Below are positions 44,048 through 56,560 of a stretch of 64,000 nucleotides of DNA, piece after piece. The stretch spans positions 682,064 through 746,063 of the forward strand of contig OW051468.1 in assembly GCA_932521025.1 (NCBI GenBank), written 5' to 3'. Positions within the stretch are counted from its first letter, which is position 1, and each line of letters begins with the position of its first letter. The position numbers were made by a program, and so were the translations under genes. Below the pieces are notes generated by a model. It had not been told where the DNA came from and did no database searches. It saw only the letters and a program-made list of their open reading frames with translations. The stretch is from Oscheius onirici (Eukaryota; Nematoda; Chromadorea; Rhabditida; Rhabditidae).

Positions 44048-44930
44048 CCTAAAAACTGCGATTAGGTCGAAAAATTAGGCAAGAAGGGAAGAACAAATGG
44101 TAAAATGGAGTATTTTTCGAGCTGTGAGGCATATTCTTCCAAAAATGAACATTTATAACTAGGCAAATCTCAAAGAAACAAGGCCCAAGCATGATGGAGA
44201 TGGGGAAAAGTGAGATTGTGCAATCCCCCTTCGTTGTACGCAAAAATACGTCGCGGTTACTTTTATTTTGCGTATTTTTGGCCTAGCAGTTCGAAGACGG
44301 GAAAAAGACATGAAAAATAAGCAAACGCAAGAAAAATAGTGAAAGATATTAGATGCACAGCCTTGTTTTACAGCTTTAGGAACACAAAGGATACTGTAAA
44401 ACGGAGGTATTGCGCAAAAATCGATGCAAGAATGATTACAGGCCAGATGCAATTTTTGTGAAAGATTCTATTGTTTTCTCGACTTTTCTACGAAAATTTT
44501 GTTGTTCGTTAAAAACGAATAATTAAAGATACCAACAGGTAAGTGTAAGAACGAAAACGACAAAAGAAGGTCGTCATGATGGTCATGAACAATTTCGGTG
44601 AAGAATCCTAGTTGTTTCCCCTTCCTTTTCAAGCTTTTTCGGAAAAAAAAAACTTTCAAACATAAGTTTAGGACATAGTTTAGCGTCGGCAGCAACTCAT
44701 TTTGCCTAAAATTTGCTGAAAACATGGGAAAAGAAAGGCCAGAATCGAGCCAAATTGGAAGAAACAGAACCTGAACAAGAAGATGAATCGCGCAGCTTTC
44801 CGGCGTTCTTTCAACTAGAAGATTGGCGCCAAAGCTAAAGAAAGTTGGAAAATCGTCCAACTTTTCAATTAATTGCAGAAACTTTCCCCCAAAAAGGCCA
44901 AAATGAAAAAAACTGGAGCTCCGAAACAGT
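44048..44930. other. Spacer between synthetase and phosphatase genes
   Basis: No recognised gene. A 130-codon minus-strand open frame (44468-44860) is compositionally biased (Phe, Leu, Ser) and I do not accept it. Confidence 0.5.
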
Positions 44931-44983
44931 TTTATTGAGACTATACATAAAACTGTATGAAACTATCCGGTTTTCTTTCCAGA

Positions 44984-47900
44984 CTAGAAGGGACCACGAA
45001 CGTAAGTCAGCATACGATTGACCGACTCGTCCCAGATGCGATTGAAATTGCCGATGCGGTGAACGACGCCGGCCGACTCGGGCACAAAGCAGCTGAACTT
45101 GACGCGGAGATCCTTGTCCACATGCATCAGGGCTCCCGCATTGTGATTCGAATTGGTGTACATCGGAGCCGAGAAGAGAGTGACGAGACGCAGACTCGGA
45201 CTGACAATGAAGCCAGTGATGACAACCTGATGAGCACGAACAACCATCGAGATGTCGTTACGACGACAGAACTGGTCGAGAACTTCTTCGCCGAAGATGC
45301 ATCCCGAGCCGCGAGTCGGCTTCTTCCAGCCGCCACAGCCAGTCTCTGGATCGGCCCACATCAGATCGTTTTCGAAGCCGTAGCACGGATTGCGGACAGG
45401 CTTGCGACTGAGACGAATCTCGTCAAGACTCTTCAGCTGGGGAGAGATACCGCCGTGCATGCAGAAAATCTTCGTGGCGACGAGGGCAGCCAGAGGCATG
45501 TAGTTGAAGACTTTCTGAAAAAGAGAGAGTTTGAGTTTGAATTTCAGGGACAAGGACAGGGACAGTAACTCACATTGTACAGGTAGTAGAGAGCCTCGTA
45601 CTCCTTTGGGGCCTCAGCCTTGTAGCTCTCTTCGACGGTACCGATGAAACCGTAGCGGGCATTGATACGCTGGATTTCGTGATTTCCACGAAGAAGGGTC
45701 ACAGAACGCGGGAAGAGAATCTTGTAGCACAGGAGCATGTTGAGAACTTGAAGGGACATCACTCCACGATCGACGTAGCTGAAATTGGGGTAGTTTTAGT
45801 AACTGCCAGCAACTTCAAAAAAAACTCACTCTCCGAGGAAGCAGTAGCGCGTGCGAGGCGGCGGTCCATTTACAGCCAGCATGGCCATCAGATCGGGACA
45901 CTGGCCGTGAATATCTCCTACAAGCGTGACCGGTGGCGATACATCCATGAGATTCGGCTCATCTTTGAAGATCATGTAGGCATCGTAGGTAATCTTCAGA
46001 GCCTCATCCATCGACGGACGATAGACATCACACAGCGGCACATTGATCCTGACCGAACGCCACGTCTTGTTGATGACCTCATGGTAGTTGACTTCCAGAT
46101 TTTTCACCCTTTCCGGCCAGTCGTGAGTCGTGCTCTTGCTCTTGTTGCGCTCGGTTTCCGGCAGTACGGCAAGCTTGAGCTTTTTGGACGGCTTGACCAT
46201 AGCGTGACGACGTCTCTCCTCATGCGTGGCCCTCGGATTACGATAGTAGTCCGCTCCTTTGTCATCCTGGAACAGCTCCTTTCTGCCATTGTTCAGACGA
46301 GTCTTCTGATTTTTCTGGATGCCGTTGATTGGCAGCCTTCCGTTCACGATCTCGATGTTTTGCAGCTCTTCGGCTCTAAAAGAGAGTGGTTACGATAAAG
46401 ACAGAGGGGGCGGTATCTCTCCCCCCTCCTAAACTTGGGGGTCGGTGGGGAAATCTAATTTTTCCGGCTCTCGTTTGCATTTTCCAGCTTTATCTCAGTC
46501 TATGAAAACGTGATTCTAAGCCAAAACTTGTCAACCAAGGCAAATGTCATTTTTCATAGTGATAACAGCATTTTCACGCTTAACAATGTTCTGCAAAATT
46601 TTTGAGCTTGATCAGGGCTACAACTTTGCTCACTGGGACAAAGCTGGAAAATTCTAATGAGAGCCGGAAAATTTAGATTTCCCCCGCCGCCCCCCAAAAA
46701 AATACAAGTTTGGGGTGAAGAAACCTGCCCGAGACAGAGAGACAATAAAAGTAGACTCACGTGGCAGCAGTTGCACGCACGGCTCCTTCACAGTCCGAGT
46801 TCAGTTCACCCATGTCGTAGGAAGGAACGAGGATGAAAGGATGCTCTTTCTTATCTTTTCGACTCTCGACCAGTGCAGCAGCGGCCTCATCAGTCTCTTC
46901 CTTCCTGCCACTCTTGTCGCCCGACTTCTTCTTTCTCAGCATCACACTGGGCAGATTACGCTGCTTCTCCAGCAACTCCTGCTTCGATTCGTTACTTCTC
47001 TTCTTCCTGACCTCGTTGGGCGGAACGGCTGTGGCCAAACGACGCGGTGCAATCGTCGGACCCATGCTGACCTTAGGCTTCCTCTTTTCATTCTTATTTT
47101 CATTCGAGGTCTTCTTTCTGACTCCAGCTGGTTGCTGCTGTTGCTCCTGCTGCGGCTGTTGAGCAACGGAAAGCTTCGTCGGACTTCCAACGGCCGTCAC
47201 CTCCTTCTGACTGAAACTCTTCGGCGCACTGCCCGGCGACTTGGCCTCTTTCTCGGAAAGGGACCGCTTCGATTTGGGATTTTTGTCTTTGTCTTTGGCG
47301 TCGGAGACGGGCTTGCGCTTCTTCGGTGTCTGGAAGAGGATCAGTTTCAGACAAAAACAGGAAATGGAGAGAGGAAAAGAAAGTTAGGGAGAGCCAGTAA
47401 CAGAGATTCAGACAGGTACTTGGAAGAGTCATGCAAAACAATTGGACCGAGAGTGGGTTAGGAAGAGTCAGACAGCGACAGTAACAGGAAAGTGACAGAG
47501 ACATTTGGAGAAGATCAGAGAATCGGGAACTGAGTAAGAAAAGGGAAGGTGTAAAGAACAGAGACAGAGTTGAAGAGAGTAACAGTAGTCGTACACAAGA
47601 GATTGGAAGAGTCAGAATCAGTGACTGGAAGGGTTTGGAAGAGAGTTAGGGCAAGGAACTGGAAGAGTACAGGACAAAGAGTCATGATTTGTCACAGGAA
47701 CAGAACGAGTCTGAACTGGGAGAGTGAAAGCTGAAAATGAGGGACAGAGACATTTGGAGAAGATAAGAGAATCAGGAACTGGGTAAGAAACGGGAAGAGT
47801 ACATAACAGCAACCGGTTTGGGGGGAGAGTAACATTACGAGAGGTCGAGTAGTCGGAAGGAAGAAACTGAGGAAAGGTAGAAGTGATTGGAGAGTCAGAA

Positions 47901-48051
47901 ACAGGGACAGTACTGGAAGAGAGTCAGGCGTTGGAACTGGAAGAGTACAGTAGAGAGAGTCAAGAATAAATAGACTACTGGGACAGAGACTGGGACAGTG
48001 CAGTAGCCAAAAAAATCTACCGGAACAGTACAAAAAACTCACAGTTCCCAT
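44984..48051 (-). CDS. PP1-like Ser/Thr phosphatase with long basic N-terminus
   Basis: PPP-family metallophosphatase, catalytic subunit type. Five exons: 48043-48051 (only MGT), 46761-47329, 45830-46375, 45574-45778, 44984-45514; phases agree, 619 residues. Metal and catalytic motifs are intact: GDIHGQ (Asp347, His349), GDYVDRG (Asp375, codon split by an intron), RGNHE (Asn407, His408), His463 in CMHGG and His538 in RAHQVV. Residues 1 to about 310 are a Lys/Arg/Gln-rich disordered tail (PQQEQQQQP, RKKKSGDKSGRKEE), far longer than in PP1 (330 residues in all). SAPMYTNSNHNAG replaces PP1's SAPNYCGEFDNAG, so toxin and substrate contacts differ. Nematodes have many divergent PP1-like genes, often germline; that expression is an inference. 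AATAAA lies at 44931-44936. Confidence 0.92.
46406..46730. repeat. Family A element (copy 4), phosphatase intron
   Basis: GGGGGCGGTATCTCTCCCC at the left, GGGGTGAAGAAACCTGCCC at the right. One of the two left-hand arm blocks is deleted compared with the 26060-26438 copy. Confidence 0.8.
47495..47850. repeat. Direct repeats in phosphatase intron 1
   Basis: GACAGAGACATTTGGAGAAG followed by AT(C/A)AGAGAATC(G/A)GGAACTG occurs near 47497 and 47745. The rest of the 713-bp intron is GACAGTAACAGGAA-like degenerate sequence. Confidence 0.7.
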
Positions 48052-48207
48052 CGTGTTGCTGGCAAGGCGTCTGGCTATCTAATGGAATTCCTTTTTGAAA
48101 AAGCTTTTTTTTTAACTTTATGTTTATTTTTTATTTAAAAAAGCATAATTTTATTGAGAAACTTTACAACTTTCAAAAACTAAAGTTTTCTCGCTTTCAA
48201 GGAGCTT

Positions 48208-49203
48208 CAGTCGTCAGGGAACTTTGCCTCAGCTGTCTTTTTCAATTTTTCTGAGTTTAGTATTTTTTTGATACCCTCACAGTAGATGGAAAATGAAAAA
48301 AAAAGAAAATTTGTTATGGAAAAGAGAAGGCAACTGTGACCGCTGGCTCGTGAATCCGTCACTTGTCTAGCAGCTATCGAAAGATGGTCTGGTCCGTGCT
48401 CAGTCTTCCCGACACCGACGGTACTCCCTGAATCCATAGCGGTGTTTGGTATAGTTCTTGGAAATCTTCGGGCCGTGTGGGAGGACTGAAAGTGCTCAAT
48501 TCCGGGGTCGAAAGTATTTTTTTTATAAAAAAAACAGTTGAAGAGACAAGATTTTTTTTGCGTTTTTGAAATTTTCAGAGAAGTTGAAACTACTGGTCTT
48601 GGGACAAGAAGAACTGCGGAAACTGCCGTGTCTGAAGAAAACTACGGGGACTTTCTGGTCTGCCTACAATGTCTAGGAAGGATCTGGGTCTTATGGCCAC
48701 TTCTATTGGAATCCGATGAAAAATTGGGACACTGGAACTTTCTCGTTTCTCAGTCCAACTACACAAGGAGGAATCTGGATGATGACCTTTTCTCTGGATG
48801 ATGTCCTCTGCTAATGGAACAATGTGAGTCTTTCTGTCTTTTCTTTCCCCATGACAAGATAGACAATTCAAGGCTTGATTCTGTTGTTCTGTGGTCTCGA
48901 TTTCCGGACTGAATTCTGACACCCCTCTGAGCCACAATGTATGTCTGTATAGACTCAAGTTTTGTCAAAATTCACGCCGAGTCGATTAAACTAAGTTAAA
49001 ATCCTAGAAAATGAGTGAAAACCGCTTAAAATGGGCAATTTTGGGTAGAAAACGAGAAGGAAAAAGAGAGTACACAGGTTTGCGTGCCGGCGTACGCAAT
49101 TTTGCGTAAAATCGAGCCTGTTTAGGTACCTCGAAAAATTTAAGTATTTACTAAACCTTCTCCTCAAAACTCTCTTGTCCATTCTACGGCGAGATGCCAC
49201 CAT
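48208..49203 (-). CDS. Possible small gene upstream of the phosphatase, unrecognised
   Basis: Tentative. A start MVASRRRMDKRVLRRR (basic, at 49203) has a donor soon after. A long frame at about 48590-48900 contains CLSCHGERKDRKTHIVPLAE and ends at a donor near 48590. TTTCAG at about 48495 resumes in phase (RPEDFQELYQTPLWIQG), and a last exon could give GIKKILNSEKLKKTAEAKFP then stop at 48208-48210. AATAAA on the minus strand at 48150-48155 supports a transcript end here, about 100 bp upstream of the phosphatase ATG. Exon joins and product are uncertain. Confidence 0.35.
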
Positions 49204-49839
49204 TTTCTGCAAATCCTGGGCAGACCTGTTATCCGGAACGCTCTATGACTCATTCCCATGGATCAAATGATCTGTCCGAGATCAGTCAAAAACCCCAAAT
49301 ATGTGCTAACTCTCATTGTTTCGTTCTGCCAGCTGTTCTAATTTCTCCAATTCCTCCATAAACGGTCCATGACATCAGAAAAGTCTCCTGTGGCGTCCTC
49401 TCCTGTCATTTTTCTTTCTCTCATGAGGGCAAACCCAGTGATCACTTGGCGATTATTCACGAGCTAGTGGTCAAAGAATAGGTAAACAGGGGCTGTTTTT
49501 CAAAGTGGCGAGTTTCGAGTCAAATCAAGTCTAGTACACAGACGGCTTAGCCCCCTTTTGTGGATTTTTCTGGTTAATCATTCCAACCCGGCGACCTCTC
49601 GTAGTGGTTCATCGATTCTGACGTCGGAATCTACGCTCTCCATCTTTTAATATCCGGCAGGTAATTGATATTTCTGCAAAATTTGTATTCTAGTTTCTTA
49701 TGATTAGCAAGTTGCACAGTTGATTGTGGGAAAATATACGGGACATTCATTCATTCAGTTCATTTGTGTCCCAACTCGGAAAATGATCTGTAGGGAAGAG
49801 ATGTCCATCTTCGGAAAAAGACGACATTTTTAAAACTTT

Positions 49840-49990
49840 CTCATTATTTTTTTACTGGTAGCCATGGTCAATATCTGTATGGGAAAAGTACTAGGAAAGT
49901 CGAAAAATATTTTCTTCATTCCGAAAAAAATGAGTACGTAGTTGCGTATTTTCTTTTATTCGAATAGTGGCACAGTGCCTCTATTCAAGG
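49840..49990. repeat. Family C element, partial (copy 4)
   Basis: CTGGTAGCCATGGTCAATAT, GGGAAAAGTACTAGGAAA, TACGTAGTTGCGTA and GAATAGTGGCACAGTGCC; the left end is lost. It runs into the family D element. Confidence 0.75.
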
Positions 49991-50172
49991 GGCTGTCCCG
50001 CAGCGAAAACGTTCGATTTGAAAAAGGTCTCTTTGCAAAAATTTTGGCAGAGTATTCAATGTTTACACGTTATATCAAATTGGCTACAGCACGCAAACGT
50101 TGGATACTCAGCCAAGATTTTTGCAAAGTGACATTTTTCAAATCGAACTTTTCGCCGCGAAATAGGCCCCAT
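49988..50172. repeat. Family D inverted-repeat element (copy 1)
   Basis: GGGGCTGTCCCGCAGCGAAAA at the left, TTTTCGCCGCGAAATAGGCCCC at the right. The middle has GGCTACAGCACGCAAACGTTG and GATACTCAGCCAAGATTTTTG. Confidence 0.8.
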
Positions 50173-50454
50173 TTTTTCTGTATTCGGCCGGGGGTAGTTC
50201 TCTGGCGATCGTTGAGATTGTTGACCAAAATTTCTCCGTCTGTGTATTCGTCAGCTGCTCTTGTCCGATTTTGAGTCCATTCTTTGACAATTTTAGTCCA
50301 GCAATTGTCATTTTCGTTCGCAACTTTCCATGTCCAATCGAACAGTCTTATTTTTTATTCTTCTTTAACTTTTTCCTTCTGCGGATGGTCTCATTTGAGA
50401 GTTCGGTTCGGGACAATCTATATGTTATCGCGGATATATTAACATTGGATACTC

Positions 50455-50880
50455 AGGTCTGAGCTGCGCTACGCTGCGGCCAGGTTGGACTTTGCGGCGG
50501 GCTAAAAAAATTCATTTGACATTTTTTTCTGATTTTTTTTGTTTCCAAATACGTCCCCCGATAAGATTTAGTTTTGCCATCAGAAAAATTGGATGAAACT
50601 CTAAAATTGACAATGAAAATAGAAGAAAACTGCTATTTTTATCGAATTTCGTCAAAAATCCGCATTTTCTTCTATTTTTGTCGTCAGTTTTCGATTTTCT
50701 TCCAATTTTTCTGATGGCAAAACTAAATCTAATCGGGGGACGTATTTGGAAACAAAAAAAAATCAGAAAAAATGCGAAATGAATTTTTAGCCCGCCGCAA
50801 AGTCCAATCTGGCCGCAACTCAGATCGCAGCGCAACGCAACAACCCAGAATCAACAAGCCTGGTCAAGATACTCAGCCAA
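50455..50880. repeat. Large palindrome (arms about 170 bp)
   Basis: Shared arm blocks: TTTGCGGCGGGCTAAAAA, TTTGTTTCCAAATACGTCCC and AAAACTAAATCTTATCGGGG-type, CATCAGAAAAATTGG. The right end finishes CCAGAATCAACAAGCCTGGT, as in the tRNA-like element at 16238-16530. Confidence 0.85.
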
Positions 50881-51232
50881 ATTCAACCTTTGCCTTTGCC
50901 TATTCACTTGACTATCCGGACCACATCTTCCAAAAGTGAATTTTTTTGAGACTGGCACGACCTGGTCACTCTTGCTTGCTGTCGAAATCTTATGGAAATC
51001 TCTCTGACTCTCTTCTTCTGTCTCCCCATCTCTCTCTCTCTAGGTCTCTGATTCACCGCATCTCTGACTCTCTGACTCGCTGATTCCCTGGTTCTCTATC
51101 TCTCTCAGTTAGTCATTTAGTTCTACTGCACTGTCAGACTTCTGGTATTTTGTCTCTCTGTGTGACATTTGATCTTTCTGATTGTGAGTTCCTGTCGCTC
51201 TAGTTCATTGTCTGTCTTTCTGACTTTCATTC

Positions 51233-51450
51233 TATAGCCTATCCAAATTGAAAGTTTACAGTAGAATTTTTCGTGGCGGGACCAAGCGCACTAGTCCTTT
51301 AAATTTTGTTCATGTTTTGGTCGTTTTCTATTCTTATTTCACATTTTTTTGAGACTTTTTGCTCCTGAAGGATGAATAGACACATACCCGTGTTTGAAAG
51401 ACAATGAAACGCAGAAAAAAAAACTTTCAGTTTGGATAGACTATATGTCT
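51233..51450. repeat. Inverted-repeat element, about 220 bp
   Basis: Left CTATCCAAATTGAAAGTTT, right AAACTTTCAGTTTGGATAG. Confidence 0.75.
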
Positions 51451-51525
51451 CTCATTCTTTGTGGATCTCTGACTATCTATATCATTGATCATAGCTCTTG
51501 ATCTACTTTTTTCCTTCTATATATA

Positions 51526-52415
51526 CAGTGTGGCCAGTAATTACGGTAACACGGTAACAAGCTCCAACTAAGCAAGAAAAACGTGATATGGCAATTTGCG
51601 ATATATAGAATGTTTATTACAAAATTATGAACAAGGAACACGTTTACGTCTCAAAATGGCCGCCTCTGCGTCGACACAGGCTCGAAGAGGCCCGAGGACG
51701 AAGTTGACCGTGGCGTGTAGATAGACGCAGTCCACCTCGTTGAGCAGTGCTCTCTTCAGGGAATCCACATTTGGATGGGGTTTTTTGGATGCTCTCGATT
51801 CCAGAAGGGATCAGACAGAGAAATCCATCGGATTGAGACCAGGGGAAGAAGGGGGCCACTCGTGGAATGAAATGAAAGACTAGAGAGACTGTTGAGAGTC
51901 ACGTTTGGACAATTATCGCTCTGTGAGCTGGAGCTCCGTCTTGTTGAAGCGTCCATTGGCGATTACCGAAGCCCAGGGAAGTAATTCATGCTTTAAAATA
52001 CCCGAAAAGTAAGCGCTGTTCACCTTTACCTAGTGTGGATCGTATCGAAGCTTATCGCGTACCTTCTTGATATTGGCTCTGGTGACAACTGTTTCAAGTA
52101 TTCCTCGCCCAAAACGATCGGCATTTGTTCCCAGCTCATTGATACGCCGAATAGAAGTAGGTATAAGCTTTCTTGATAGTTTAGGACGCCTAGCAATCTC
52201 ACACGCCTGAAGTCCTTCGCGATGTAACTGGATGATAGATCCTCGATGTACTGATGCCTTAGTCATTCTAAAAAAGTAACATGTTAGGCTTTAAATTTAT
52301 ACAAAAATAAGTGGAATACTAAATACAAAAAAGAAAAAGAAGAAATGCTTTGAGAAAAAACTCAAAAAATACAAAAATTGCGCGCCTGCTGTTACCGTAA
52401 TTTCTGGCCACCCTG
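51526..52415 (-). mobile_element. Mariner-type element, internally deleted (copy 2, 890 bp)
   Basis: Inverted relative to copy 1, the same length, flanked by TA. Both remnant open frames are identical in protein to copy 1; the only difference I noticed is in one terminal repeat (CAGTGTGGCC instead of CAGGGTGGCC). Confidence 0.95.
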
Positions 52416-54027
52416 TAGTTTCTCTGCAATTTTAATGCAATCACATGTTTTTTTTCGTTCTGCACATTGTTCTCCTTTCTCAGCATTTACAGCCACTTCA
52501 ATTCCGCATTTTCCGATCGAAATCTCCCATTTTTAGTTTTTCGTTCTGACTGAAGCTTAGATTGTTCTTTGGTATCCCCGTGTTGACTATGAAAGCTTAG
52601 GTAAAAATACACGGCAGCATCGTATTCGCTATCTGATTTTCGCAGCGACCTTGACGAGTGGGGTAGTAGGAAAAGCTGCCAGTCTTTCTTCATCCCTTTC
52701 GCCTTCTTCCCAACAAATTTTTTTCTGCAGATTTTGCACAGAAAGGAGAGCGGGATTAGACTGATAAGAAACAGCTGATCAATGGGGACACAGCTAGGAC
52801 AAGTCGTATCGCATTGAGCGGATTAGGAAGACTGCTCTTTCTTTTGGTTTTTTGTCTTTCTGGAATCGGGAATAGGGAGGAATTGCTTAAAAGTTCGTGT
52901 TCGCTTGACAAACAGAAAAGTGAAAAAGTTCGCTGTTCGAGACTCGAACAGAGTTGAAAAGGACACGAACACGAACTTTTTATCCAGTACTAATGACAAT
53001 AGTTATACACTGTCCGAGTCAAAGGCATCAAAATGTTTCTTAGCTTTTTCTTAGCTCCTATTCCCTACTAAGTCCCAGTTTTTTACCAACATTTTTTTGT
53101 AAAGTTAATCATAAAACAACTAATTCTTACAAAAAAACCGTGGTTTCTGAGAAAATTCGTGAAATATTCGAGCAAGTTCGCGAACAAACATTCGTGTTCA
53201 AGTCGCAGGCGAATAAATAGTGCACTGTTCGGCTAGTGTTCAGTTCGGTCAAAAAAAAATTTAGGGGATGTTCGGATCGTGTTCGCCCGAAATTCCGACG
53301 TTCGTGCAACCCTGTCATGAATGCAAATTTGTCACATACTCTGCTTATCTGATTTTACCTTCCAAGCTGTTCAGACTTGAGCTTGCTGTGACGCCGATCG
53401 AGAGCAAAATTTATTTTTTAACCTATTCAAATATTTAAAAATGCAAGCAGGAACTGACCAAACCTGTCAAGGACTACAATTTACGAGAAGTTAGCGGAGA
53501 TAGACCTTTAGGTTCACTGACTGTGTGTTCTGATCTTCGCTTGTTTAAATTCTAGCTTCTTGATTCAAAGTTCACCGAGGAACGATTCAAAAATGCCCGT
53601 ATGACGAGAGTACATCGTGACCATATATTTGTAGGAAATGACGATCATTTCCCTAAATTGGACGAACATATATGAGACACGCTTGTCATCAAGCTGTACC
53701 CGCTCCAGTTCGTTGGTCTTTGAGACGCGTAGAAAGGCACCGAGAGAGAAAGATTCCAATCATTTCGGCGCGAAGCGTTGTTTTGCTTCTTCTTCTTCTC
53801 TCTCTCTGGCGCCACTTCCTTCTTTGACGATTTATTTCATACCCGAAGAGAGACAGTTATGACCTCCTCCTTTTCTGCCGCCCGTAACGCAATATCAGTC
53901 AACTTGTCGATGTTTATTTTCGTCAGAATCGATGGCCGCCGGATGCTTCTGTGCCCATCTCTACTCTAAAAAAAACAGTCGCCATCTAAAATATTTAAAT
54001 GATGTAGACTCTCTTTGTTTGTTTGTT

Positions 54028-54093
54028 GGTGTAGTGGTAAGTGGCGCCGCGTTTGACGCAAACAACCCGGGTTCGAGTCCGCCCGGAGAGTTT
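54028..54093 (+). repeat. tRNA-like module
   Basis: GGTGTAGTGGTAAGTGGCGC (A box) and CCCGGGTTCGAGTCCGCCCG (B box), then GAGAGTTTTTCTTTT, a Pol III-like T run. Acceptor arms do not pair well, so this is probably SINE-type. Confidence 0.6.
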
Positions 54094-55080
54094 TTCTTTT
54101 GCTAATTTGTTTTTAGTAGGAAAGATAATATCGATTTTCTATACCTTGAGGAAAAAAAATCATGAAATTTGGCTGCGCAGGTCAAAATCCCCCAAAATTG
54201 ATCAGCTCTGACTTTCTCTGTTTATTTTCCAGGAACACATCTGGCCCATTTCTCTTCTCTCGTTTTTTGCTCAGACAACGTCCAGAGAAATTAATATTTC
54301 ATGCGATACTGTCGTCTTCACATAAAAGCTTTCCTTTGTGACGAAAAGCCCCTCTTATCAACACGTGTGAGACCACCTTCCGGTTACTTTCTTTTTTTGA
54401 ACTGGTCACTCTAGAGAAGTTTTTCCTCGCTTTTTTGGAGACGTTTCAGTCCAAGTCTCATGTTCGTAGCGGAGGTGGTAAGATGAGAGCGCTCTCTCTC
54501 TTTCCTGCTAAAAATTCAGGGGAAGTTTGACCGCCTCTCTCTCTTTTACGGCAGGCTGTGTTGACTTTTCCAAATAGGGCGCCCACAGAGAGGGGCCTGG
54601 ATCAACACACAGAAGGCAGCGAAAGTTAGAGAGAGAATACACACAAACAGGCGCCGGGGCATCCTTATGTTTTGACGTTTCTTTCGCCCTTCTCTGTGGT
54701 CGTGATTAGTGTGTTTTCGAGGTCATTCTACCGCTCTCTCCCGAGGGTATCTTTGCACTAATAATCAACAAACATCTTTGGTCCTTTGAGTCGCCAGCTT
54801 GTTACAGCAAGATCGTAAAAAAGGGAAGGAGGAAATGTCGAGCTGTCACAAGTTTTCCAAGAGAATGGATTATGAGGTCTAAAGAAAAGATTGGAAATAG
54901 CTACTGATCCAATCAGAAAAAATTCTAAGATTGTCAGAAAAGCAAGTGATCTTTTGGAACAAGTAGTCTGAGTCCGCCAAAACGGTACGGGTTCAAATTT
55001 TTTTGGCTACCGAAACGGTGTGGATAAGGGCAATTTTTTTTTGGCATACAGCTGTGAGTTCGAAAAACCCAGAATAGTAC

Positions 55081-55206
55081 CCTAAAACCTCTATTAGAAG
55101 CAGCCCCCTTACGTAAGATACGCAATTACGTATTCGCGTTTTTCAGGGTCAAGACGAAATTTTTCAGCTTTTTGATGTTCTGCAAAGTTGTAGAGGACGT
55201 CCTAGT
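55081..55206. repeat. Family B, left half only
   Basis: TAAAACCTCTATTAGAAGC, ACGCAATTACGTA, GGGTCAAGACG and TTCTGCAAAGTTGTAG, ending abruptly at GGACGTCC. Confidence 0.8.
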
Positions 55207-56384
55207 CGAGCAAACTTGGCCCTCCAATATTTTTATTCCGTCATTTCCGATCTCAATGATCGAGAAAGATGGGGGTTGCCCTAACATCAGTTGTTCCATG
55301 TTTATTTGGTCTCTCTCGGGCCTGTTTTCACTCAACTCTTCTACTATGTTTTTGGATATTTTTAAGGTCATCTGTGCTAACAAAAGAAATATAGTCACAA
55401 CAGCAAAGGGGGGGGGGCCGCCTCCACACAAACTCATATCGCTCTCTCTGTATCCGGCGCGCGCCGTTCCATTCAAAATTGATCCGGATTACTGTACACA
55501 ACCCATCGACGCTTTGTCCTTTTATCGGGGCTGTGCCACTACTGCCCCGTTCCCTCGATAGCAGCAGCTCTTTTCTCAGTCTCGTTGTTGCGTCCCGGCT
55601 CCCATTTCATCCATCAACTGGTCACTTTTTGACTGTGTGCTCATTCTCTGATCGGATGATCGCTGCCCTCGGTCAAATTTCTCTTCTTTTTGTGCTGCTC
55701 CAGCCTCGAGTCCGTCTGCTGTAACTTTCAGTCAAAGAGCATCCTTTTGGATCACCTGCTTCGTTCGAAAATGAGTCACACTCTCTCTCTCGCTCTCTCT
55801 TGGAACTGCGGGCCAGTTTGCCCAAAACACAAAGAGAGACAGCTATTGTGTCTACCTCATCACAGCCAAAGGAATTCCGAGAATTACAGCCGTCTTCTCT
55901 AGCTACACATTCCAGTTTCTGCGGGTTTTCCTTTGGCGCGACTCCCGCCGTGCCCCGTGCGAGATCTCTCGCCTCTTGCCACCGAGAGGAGAAACCTCAG
56001 TGGCATTTTTCTTTTCCCAGTTTTTCCAGTTTCTGTCTGTTGCCCTTCGGGATGCAAACAATCGCCTTTCAGAACTAAACTTCCCTGATTCAGAATCTTT
56101 TAGTCATGCGCCTTTCTTACTCTCGCCTATGCTGTTGCTGGCCATCGACGTAAGCGATGACAATGAAAAATATTTGGGGATGACTATCTTCCGTTTCCGC
56201 GCCCAACTTTCTCTCTGCCTTTTTTTCTTCAATTCTCGATCATTTCCTTTTCATTAGATATCACAACATTTAAATTCTCAAATAATTATGCCTGTGGAGC
56301 TTCTCACAGTCTATTCAGTTGAATATTTGGTTCTTTTCCACTTTAACCATTCGAAGCGAAATATAATCGTCCGAAACTGTCAAA

Positions 56385-56560
56385 AAAAAAATCAAGACGG
56401 TTCTTTCTGACTTTGGGATGTTCTGCAAAGTTGTAGCCCCTGATGTCCTCTACAACTTTGCAGAACATCGAAAAATTAAAAAATGTTGTTTTGATCCCAA
56501 AAACGTGAATACGTAATTGCGTATTTTTCTAGGGGGAAGGGGCTTCTAATAGAGGTTTTA
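56385..56560. repeat. Family B, right half with complete core hairpin
   Basis: TTCTGCAAAGTTGTAGCCC / CTACAACTTTGCAGAAC hairpin, TACGTAATTGCGTA, and GGCTTCTAATAGAGGTTTTA at the end. Confidence 0.8.

Noticed and set aside
44468-44860. 130-codon minus-strand frame as a gene
   Set aside because: Low-complexity Phe/Leu/Ser composition, no family likeness, no supporting splice context.
45826-45840. Asp-to-Glu change in the phosphatase GDYVDRG motif
   Set aside because: Reading past the donor gives LGE, but correct splicing (GA|C across the intron to 45778) restores the metal-binding Asp.
44957-47461. Long plus-strand open frames (203, 239 and 248 codons)
   Set aside because: They are antisense shadows of the phosphatase exons, whose catalytic motifs are intact on the minus strand.
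54028-54093. Functional tRNA gene
   Set aside because: A and B boxes are present but acceptor and anticodon stems do not pair; a similar B-box end recurs at 39892, so it is a dispersed repeat.
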